Source: Peptococcaceae bacterium UBA5356 (GTDB lineage: Bacteria > Bacillota > Peptococcia > DRI-13 > DTU073). From it: a stretch of DNA of 26,983 nt. The stretch's first letter is position 1; each line of letters opens with the position of its first letter. The notes beneath the pieces were generated by a model, which had not been told where the DNA came from, did not search any database, and saw only the letters and a list, made by a program, of their open reading frames with translations. The stretch covers positions 1 through 26,983 of the forward strand of contig DHPU01000013.1 in assembly GCA_002407935.1 (NCBI GenBank), in the 5' to 3' direction. Below are positions 22,050 to 26,983 of this stretch, in pieces. Position numbers and translations under genes: made by a program.

Positions 22050-23873
22050 GTGCCCGGACAAATTTCCCAAGAATTTATTGATGACCTGCGTAACCGGGTA
22101 AATATAGTGGACATTATTAAGGATTATGTGCCACTAAAGAAGCGGGGACAAAATTATGTAGGATTATGCCCTTTTCATGCGGAGAAAACATCATCTTTTG
22201 TAGTTTCACCTCACAAACAGATTTTTCACTGCTTCGGTTGTGGAAAAGGAGGAAACGTTTATACTTTCCTCATGGAAAGAGGTGGGCTCACTTTTATTGA
22301 TGCTGTAGCACATCTGGCTAAACTTTGTGGAGTTCCGGTACCGCAAAAAGAGCTATCTCCGGAGAAGGCCAGGCAAGATTCATTAAGAAAAAGATATTAT
22401 CATATTAATGAATTGGCAGTGAACTTTTTTCAAAAGATGCTGGCTGATTCTAGAGGGAAGAAAGCAGTTGATTATCTTCATAAGCGTGGTTTGGAGAAAG
22501 AGATTTGCGCAAAATTCTTATTGGGTTTTGCTCCTGATTCTTGGGATGAACTAAGTAGCTTTTTGTTGGAGAAAGGAGTTGCGGAAGAAGAGATTATTAC
22601 CTTGGGATTAGCTGTTAAAGGACAGAGAGGAACGCTGGTAGATCGGTTCCGTAATCGCTTAATTTTCCCGATTCCAAATGATAGAGGCCAAATTATCGGA
22701 TTTGGCGGCAGGGTACTAGATGATTCACAGCCTAAGTATTTAAATTCCCCGGACACACCTCTTTTTAGTAAAGGTAGGCAGCTTTATGGACTTAATTTAG
22801 CTAGAGCTGCGATCAGGAAGCATGAACAGGCTATTCTCATGGAAGGTTATATGGATGTTATTACAGCTCATCAATATGGAGTTACTCAGGCTGTAGGCAC
22901 ACTGGGAACCGCTTTAACGACTGATCATGGTAAACTATTGATGCGCTATACCTATAATACTGTTTTATGCTTTGATGCGGATGTTGCCGGGCAGGAAGCC
23001 AGTATGCGCGGACTTGATGTATTAAGGCGGTTGGGAATTAAAGTAGCTGTAATGACTATACCGGACGGAAAAGATCCGGATGAATGTTTAAGAAAAAAGG
23101 GTAAGGATTATTTTTTAAAGCTAATTGAACAGGCTTCTCCCCTTGTTGAATATAAATTAGGCAAGCAAATGGAGAAATACAACAAGGATACGATTGCGGG
23201 TAAAGTGCAAATTATCCAGGCGCTTTTACCTGATTTATATAATATTCAAAGCCCGGTGGAACGCCAAGGATTTATTCAAATGATGGCGGAACGGCTTTCT
23301 TTCTCTGAAACAGCAATTCATGCTGAGATTAGAAAGTTTCAGACTGGGGTAGTTAATAGTGAGGTAGGTAAGGAAAAAGCACAGCGGAATATGGAGCAAA
23401 ATATTACGGCGGTAGAAAAAGGCCAACGGTTTTTAATTCGTATGGTCATGGAAGTACCTGAAATTATTGCCGATATTGAAAAATCCGGAGGTAATACGCT
23501 ATTTAATCATGCTTTATACAAAGAAATTTATCAAACCAATTATTTATTACGTCAGGCTGGTCATAATATAAAGGCTGAAGATTTAATTACTCAGCTTGAT
23601 AATGTTGAAGCTAGGCAAATATTAACGGAAATTCTGCTAGATGATGAACTTCCGCTGGATTGGGAAAGAATATATAAGGATTGTGTAATTACTTTGCAAA
23701 TAGAGTTGCTTAATCAAAAAATAACAGAGAAAAATTCTTTGATGACTGAATATGAAAAAAGTGGTAATGTCACCAAATCTTTAGAAATCATGGCTGAGCT
23801 TCAGAGACTGATTAGAGAAAGACAAAGCCTGGTGTCAACCCTGGCGAAGGGGGGGAATACTTTTGAAAACTGA
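22050..23873 (+). CDS. dnaG: DNA primase DnaG
   Basis: Makes RNA primers for chromosome replication, working with the replicative helicase. From GTG 22050 it has 607 residues. The CHC2 zinc ribbon is Cys40, His43, Cys61, Cys64 ([13 protein letters not shown] ... [13 protein letters not shown]), followed by the catalytic core with [10 protein letters not shown] and GFGGRVLDD, the Toprim domain with [22 protein letters not shown] and [11 protein letters not shown], the DGKDPDE motif, and a C-terminal helicase-interaction region. Upstream in-frame GTG 22038 and TTG 22041 are possible, but AAGGTG at 22035-22040 is correctly spaced for GTG 22050, which gives the usual PGQISQEFI beginning. The end overlaps rpoD by 11 bases, so the two are translationally coupled. 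Confidence 0.96.
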   Translation: MPGQISQEFIDDLRNRVNIVDIIKDYVPLKKRGQNYVGLCPFHAEKTSSFVVSPHKQIFHCFGCGKGGNVYTFLMERGGLTFIDAVAHLAKLCGVPVPQKELSPEKARQDSLRKRYYHINELAVNFFQKMLADSRGKKAVDYLHKRGLEKEICAKFLLGFAPDSWDELSSFLLEKGVAEEEIITLGLAVKGQRGTLVDRFRNRLIFPIPNDRGQIIGFGGRVLDDSQPKYLNSPDTPLFSKGRQLYGLNLARAAIRKHEQAILMEGYMDVITAHQYGVTQAVGTLGTALTTDHGKLLMRYTYNTVLCFDADVAGQEASMRGLDVLRRLGIKVAVMTIPDGKDPDECLRKKGKDYFLKLIEQASPLVEYKLGKQMEKYNKDTIAGKVQIIQALLPDLYNIQSPVERQGFIQMMAERLSFSETAIHAEIRKFQTGVVNSEVGKEKAQRNMEQNITAVEKGQRFLIRMVMEVPEIIADIEKSGGNTLFNHALYKEIYQTNYLLRQAGHNIKAEDLITQLDNVEARQILTEILLDDELPLDWERIYKDCVITLQIELLNQKITEKNSLMTEYEKSGNVTKSLEIMAELQRLIRERQSLVSTLAKGGNTFEN

Positions 23874-24981
23874 AAAAGATTTTGAACAAGTGAAGGCAGA
23901 AGGATTTAAGGAATTAGTTAAAAAAGGGAAAAAACGAGGAGCGCTTACTTATAATGAAATTGCAAGTGCTATTCAGGGTGTGGAATTAACTTCGGATCAA
24001 ATAGATGAGATAATTGAGTTTTTGGGTTCCGTGGGAATCGATGTTATTCCTGATACTTCGGAGATAGAGAGTTTGGAAGAAGAAGCCTTGGATGCACAAT
24101 CTGAAGAGGAGGAAGAAGATGCTGAGATTGATCTTTCTGTGCCGGAAGGGGTAGGAATAGATGACCCTGTTCGGATGTATTTGAAGGAAATTGGGCGGGT
24201 TGCTCTTCTTTCAGCTGAAGAAGAAGTTGAGTTGGCGCAAAGAATGGAAAATGGAGATGAGGAGGCTAAACGCAGATTAGCGGAGGCCAACTTAAGGCTA
24301 GTAGTAAGTATTGCGAAGCGTTACGTTGGACGAGGCATGCTCTTTCTTGATCTTATTCAGGAAGGTAATTTGGGGTTGATTAAAGCGGTAGAAAAATTTG
24401 ATTTTCGGAAAGGTTTTAAATTTAGTACTTATGCGACATGGTGGATTAGGCAGGCTATTACCAGGGCTATAGCCGATCAAGCTAGAACTATTCGTATTCC
24501 TGTGCATATGGTGGAAACTATTAATAAATTGATTAGGGTATCTCGTCAACTTCTTCAAGAATTAGGAAGAGATCCTGTTCCGGAAGAAATAGCGGAGGAA
24601 ATGGAAATTTCCGTAGAAAGGGTAAGGGAGATTTTAAAAATTGCCCAGGAACCGGTTTCTTTGGAGACTCCTATTGGAGAAGAAGAAGACAGCCATTTGG
24701 GGGATTTTATCGAAGATGAAGATGCTCCTGCTCCTGCGGAAGCTGCTTCGTTTATCCTTTTAAAGGAACAGTTAGAAGAGGTTTTAGAGACACTTACGCC
24801 TAGGGAAGAAAGGGTACTGCGCTTGCGTTTCGGATTAGATGATGGACGGGCTCGTACCTTGGAAGAAGTAGGACAGCAGTTTGGGGTTACCAGGGAAAGA
24901 ATTAGACAGATTGAAGCAAAAGCCTTGCGTAAATTAAGGCATCCCAGTCGTAGTCGTAAATTAAAAGATTATCTGGATTAA
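23863..24981 (+). CDS. rpoD: Primary RNA polymerase sigma factor (sigma-A/RpoD)
   Basis: The housekeeping sigma factor that directs RNA polymerase to -35/-10 promoters. The 372 residues show region 1.1 (about 1-65), an acidic linker ([20 protein letters not shown]), region 1.2 ([11 protein letters not shown]), region 2 ([53 protein letters not shown]), region 3 ([14 protein letters not shown]) and region 4 ([18 protein letters not shown] with the helix-turn-helix [20 protein letters not shown]). The size is that of Gram-positive SigA. TTG start behind GAAGGGGGGG inside the end of dnaG. The tRNA promoter lies only nine bases after its stop. Confidence 0.98.
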   Translation: MKTEKDFEQVKAEGFKELVKKGKKRGALTYNEIASAIQGVELTSDQIDEIIEFLGSVGIDVIPDTSEIESLEEEALDAQSEEEEEDAEIDLSVPEGVGIDDPVRMYLKEIGRVALLSAEEEVELAQRMENGDEEAKRRLAEANLRLVVSIAKRYVGRGMLFLDLIQEGNLGLIKAVEKFDFRKGFKFSTYATWWIRQAITRAIADQARTIRIPVHMVETINKLIRVSRQLLQELGRDPVPEEIAEEMEISVERVREILKIAQEPVSLETPIGEEEDSHLGDFIEDEDAPAPAEAASFILLKEQLEEVLETLTPREERVLRLRFGLDDGRARTLEEVGQQFGVTRERIRQIEAKALRKLRHPSRSRKLKDYLD

Positions 24982-24989
24982 ATTAGGTC

Positions 24990-25018
24990 TTGACCTATGG
25001 GCATAATTATTATAAAAT
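24990..25018 (+). promoter_or_regulatory. Promoter of the tRNA pair
   Basis: TTGACC (24990-24995), a 17-base spacer and TAAAAT (25013-25018) lie 28 bases before the first tRNA. A perfect inverted pair TAGGTC-TT-GACCTA (24984-24997) covers the -35. Confidence 0.75.
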
Positions 25019-25045
25019 GATTAATGTCGCGTTGGAAAGTTAATT

Positions 25046-25120
25046 GGGCCTATAGCTCAGCGGTAGAGCAACCGGCTCATAACCGGTTGGTCCCTGGTTC
25101 GATCCCAGGTGGGCCCACCA
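25046..25120 (+). tRNA. tRNA with CAU anticodon (probably tRNA-Ile2, else Met)
   Basis: A 75-base tRNA with encoded CCA. Acceptor GGGCCTA pairs with TGGGCCC, the D arm is GCTC/GAGC, the anticodon stem ACCGG/CCGGT has loop CTCATAA (anticodon CAT at 25078-25080), and the T arm is CCTGG-TTCGATC-CCAGG. A CAT anticodon can be elongator Met, initiator Met or Ile with lysidine at position 34. The first pair is G-C, unlike most initiators. C4-G69 and C5-G68 in the acceptor are known positive determinants of the lysidine synthase TilS in E. coli, which favours tRNA-Ile2, but Met is not excluded. Confidence 0.93.
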
Positions 25121-25126
25121 CGATGC

Positions 25127-25202
<76 letters not shown>

Positions 25203-25216
25203 AATGATGAAAAAGG

Positions 25217-25254
25217 AAGAATGTCACAAAATCTTTTTGTGACATTCTTTTTTT
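25217..25254 (+). terminator. Strong terminator after the tRNA pair
   Basis: AAGAATGTCACAAAA (25217-25231) pairs perfectly with TTTTGTGACATTCTT (25235-25249) around a 3-base loop, and the T-run goes on to 25254. Confidence 0.93.
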
Positions 25255-25261
25255 GGTTTCA

Positions 25262-25290
25262 TTGGTAATTTACGCAGATTATAGTAAAAT
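25262..25290 (+). promoter_or_regulatory. Promoter of trmK
   Basis: TTGGTA (25262-25267), a 17-base spacer and TAAAAT (25285-25290), with TATAGT overlapping the -10. It lies about 30 bases before the start codon, right after the tRNA terminator. Confidence 0.55.
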
Positions 25291-25318
25291 AGGATTAGTG
25301 GAAAGGAGATTTATTTAA

Positions 25319-26032
25319 TTGGTGTTAAAATTATCGCAACGTCTTATGGCTTTAGCTCAGATGGTACCGGCAGGAGCAAGGGTGGCTGATATAGGAACAG
25401 ATCACGCTCTTTTGCCTTGTTATCTAGTCAGGGAAAAAAGCGCTCCTTATGTTATTGGGGTGGATGTTCACCAAGGCCCTTATGAAAGGGCTCAACAGAT
25501 GGTACAGGAAGCTCATTTGCAGGATAAGATAGAATTAAGGCTGGGTGATGGTTTAGCTGTAATTAAGGCTGGGGAAGTAGAACTGGTGGTTATCGCCGGG
25601 ATGGGAGGAGCGACCATTCAGGAGATTCTGGAAAGAGCCCCTCACGTAATCAATAAGTTGCAAAAATTGATTCTTCAGCCTATGAATAATGCGGAAACGG
25701 TGCGTTTTTGGTTACAGGAGCATGATTGGCGTATTACCCAGGAAGAATTAATTTATGAAGATAGGCAGTATTATCAAATAATAGGAGCAAAGCCGGCTTT
25801 AGCCAGGGAGTTAGAAGCGGCATATGGACCGTTATTAATTCAAAACAGACATCCTTTGTTGCCGGAGTTATTGAACCGGGATCTGGAAGGGTTGCAAATT
25901 GTTTTACAGCAGTTAGCTCAATCAACTCAGGAAGATGCCCGGCTTCGTTACCGAGAATATACGCAACGGTTGCAAAAAATAAAGGAGTTGAAGGAAAGGC
26001 TGCTTGATTATTTGGAAGGGGGGAAGATTTGA
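25319..26032 (+). CDS. trmK: tRNA (adenine22-N1)-methyltransferase TrmK
   Basis: A SAM-dependent enzyme that methylates N1 of A22 in the D-arm of some tRNAs in Gram-positive bacteria. It has 237 residues, as in B. subtilis YqfN/TrmK. An N-terminal Rossmann methyltransferase domain carries LSQRLMALAQMVPAG, ADIGTDHALLPCYLV (SAM loop, about 20-34), GVDVHQGPYERA, RLGDGLAVI, VVIAGMGGATIQEIL and LQPMNNAETVRFWL; a C-terminal helical coiled-coil follows. The start is TTG 25319, or GTG 25322 immediately after; AAGGAG is about ten bases upstream. It has its own promoter after the tRNA terminator, and its stop overlaps the next gene by one base. Confidence 0.93.
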   Translation: MVLKLSQRLMALAQMVPAGARVADIGTDHALLPCYLVREKSAPYVIGVDVHQGPYERAQQMVQEAHLQDKIELRLGDGLAVIKAGEVELVVIAGMGGATIQEILERAPHVINKLQKLILQPMNNAETVRFWLQEHDWRITQEELIYEDRQYYQIIGAKPALARELEAAYGPLLIQNRHPLLPELLNRDLEGLQIVLQQLAQSTQEDARLRYREYTQRLQKIKELKERLLDYLEGGKI

Positions 26033-26067
26033 TGAGTCAAGAGAAATTGATGAGTCAGGGGAAATTA
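26032..26067 (+). repeat. Tandem 18-base duplication at a gene start
   Basis: The units 26032-26049 and 26050-26067 match at 15 of 18 positions, each starting with ATGAGTCA and coding MSQEKL and MSQGKL. Confidence 0.75.
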
Positions 26068-26763
26068 TTGTGGCAGTTACAGGAGCTTAAACGGGAGGAA
26101 GCGGCTTTACAAAATACGGAAGAGTTAAGAGCTTTACTGAAGAATTTAAAGGTACTACAGGGTAAGGTGCAGAAAGGGGAAAAAGAAACGGAGGCTCTCT
26201 TGCAGGGAATTAGCGAAGGAGAAAAGCAGATTGAAGAGCTGGAACAGAAAGTTAATAAATTATTAGAACAGACTAAGGGAAGTAAGGGGAAGCTTTATGA
26301 TCCTAAAGGAGGTTCTTCCAAAGAACTGCTTTCTTTGCAACAGTCTGTTTTAAAGATGGAAGAGCAAAGTAAGGAAACAGAAAAGATGTATTGGGAAATC
26401 ACCCAAAAAATTGAGGAGTATCGTCAAAAGAAAGAAGAAATGAAAGAAGCTGTTAAGATTTGGAAAAGGGAATATAACGAAGGAGTACGGGAGTATAAAA
26501 GAATTAAAACACAGCTTGAATTAAAATTGGCAGAGGTAAAAAGCAAACAGGCAGAGGTACGGGAACAGTTGTCCTCCGAGGCGATTCGCTTATATGAGTT
26601 GGCTGAAAAACGCTATCCTTTGAATTTTGTGGCGATGCTAAAAAAGGGTACTTGTACAGGGTGCCGGATTAGTGTCCCTTTTATGTTGGTGAAAGAGGTT
26701 AAAGAAGGGAAAGGATTTTATCATTGTGACAATTGTGGTCGCTTGTTAATTAATCCGTTTTAA
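26032..26763 (+). CDS. Coiled-coil C4 zinc-ribbon protein
   Basis: 243 residues. A long charged coiled-coil hairpin (about 15-190, rich in E, K, Q, L) leads to a C-terminal zinc ribbon with Cys-Thr-Gly-Cys (about 208-211) and Cys-Asp-Asn-Cys (about 232-235). This is the architecture of the widespread C4-type zinc-ribbon family that accompanies trmK and Nif3-like genes in Firmicutes; its role is poorly defined, with nucleic acid or RNA binding usually suggested. Here it follows trmK directly (ATG overlaps the trmK stop in TGATG), and the Nif3-like gene often found between them is missing. The first 36 bases are an imperfect tandem copy, offering two ATG starts (26032 and 26050). Confidence 0.85.
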   Translation: MSQEKLMSQGKLLWQLQELKREEAALQNTEELRALLKNLKVLQGKVQKGEKETEALLQGISEGEKQIEELEQKVNKLLEQTKGSKGKLYDPKGGSSKELLSLQQSVLKMEEQSKETEKMYWEITQKIEEYRQKKEEMKEAVKIWKREYNEGVREYKRIKTQLELKLAEVKSKQAEVREQLSSEAIRLYELAEKRYPLNFVAMLKKGTCTGCRISVPFMLVKEVKEGKGFYHCDNCGRLLINPF

Positions 26764-26983
26764 AGAAGAAATAAAGCCACAAAAGATTTGGTTGATCTGG
26801 TGGCAAATAAGATCACGGAAAAAGATTTATATAAAAAGTTTTTGAAGGTACAGTCTTGGTAGGTTTACGTTTTAGATCCGGCGTGGATATATATACAGTA
26901 GAAAAACAAATCATACTTTTGGTTAAAACATCCATTATTGCAAGAAGATATTGATTTTTTGGAAGCTTCATTCGAAACATATA
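26764..26983 (+). pseudogene. Protein-like frame broken by two amber stops, runs off the window
   Basis: After the zinc-ribbon stop there is no clean gene. One frame (in phase with that stop) reads protein-like stretches NKATKDLVDLVANKITEKD ... KVQSW, then TAG (26860-26862), VYVLDPAWIYIQ, then TAG (26899-26901), and LKHPLLQEDIDFLEASFETY up to the edge. No ribosome binding site or convincing start is visible. It may be a decayed gene, or untranslated sequence before a gene that starts beyond the window. I do not recognise the family. Confidence 0.3.

Noticed and set aside
26860..26901. Pyrrolysine decoding of TAG
   Set aside because: TAG ends several ordinary genes in the window, and no Pyl insertion context or pyl gene is visible; decay is simpler.
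26764..26983. RNase P RNA or RNase H gene after the zinc-ribbon gene
   Set aside because: Both can lie near this block in related bacteria, but neither the RNase P RNA core sequence nor the RNase H start motif is present.

Overview
This window reads as chromosomal DNA from a low-to-mid GC Gram-positive bacterium, most likely a Clostridia member of the Peptococcaceae/Desulfitobacterium type (inference). The grounds are the dcw gene order with mraZ in front and ftsZ at the end, a class B penicillin-binding protein with two C-terminal PASTA domains, a MurE carrying the meso-diaminopimelate motif DNPR, frequent TTG/GTG starts behind strong GGAGG-type ribosome binding sites, and a dgt-dnaG-rpoD-trmK block. 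A near-perfect sigma-H type promoter in front of ftsZ hints at a spore-forming ancestry.

Region 1 (1-3060) is accessory-like and loosely packed. It holds an IclR-family regulator, an orphan exported protein, a small two-helix membrane protein and about 580 bases of gene debris. The debris includes a 27-base exact copy of the end of the iclR gene, a broken frame resembling a phage-type lectin-like domain, and a possible minus-strand remnant. It closes with a terminator, followed by five GTGG/GCGG boxes exactly 10 bases apart, which are the probable MraZ operator.

Region 2 (3100-20112) is the division and cell-wall cluster: mraZ, rsmH, ftsL, PASTA PBP, murE, murF-like, mraY, murD, ftsW, murG, murC, murB, murA, ftsQ, ftsZ, all on the plus strand. 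Together these make the UDP-MurNAc-pentapeptide (MurA to MurF), carry it across to lipid II (MraY, MurG), polymerise and cross-link it at the septum (FtsW, PBP) and build the divisome (FtsL, FtsQ, FtsZ). Two things are unusual. The murF-like gene is about 150 codons short, lacks the whole C-terminal domain and has degenerate motifs. There is also no ftsA between ftsQ and ftsZ. A hairpin on the murA stop codon followed by a TTGGAC-17-TATAAT promoter separates ftsQ-ftsZ from the upstream genes.

Region 3 (20123-24981) begins after the ftsZ terminator. It contains a flavodoxin-fold oxidoreductase with a four-cysteine motif, the dNTPase dgt, primase dnaG and the primary sigma factor rpoD. Region 4 (24990-26983) holds a promoter, tRNA-Ile2/Met(CAU), tRNA-Val(UAC), a strong terminator, trmK and a coiled-coil zinc-ribbon protein, then a frame with two amber stops that runs off the window. 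I see no CRISPR array, no intact insertion sequence and no obviously new multi-gene system. The best leads are the truncated MurF, the regulatory sites around mraZ and ftsZ, and the debris at 2500-2920.
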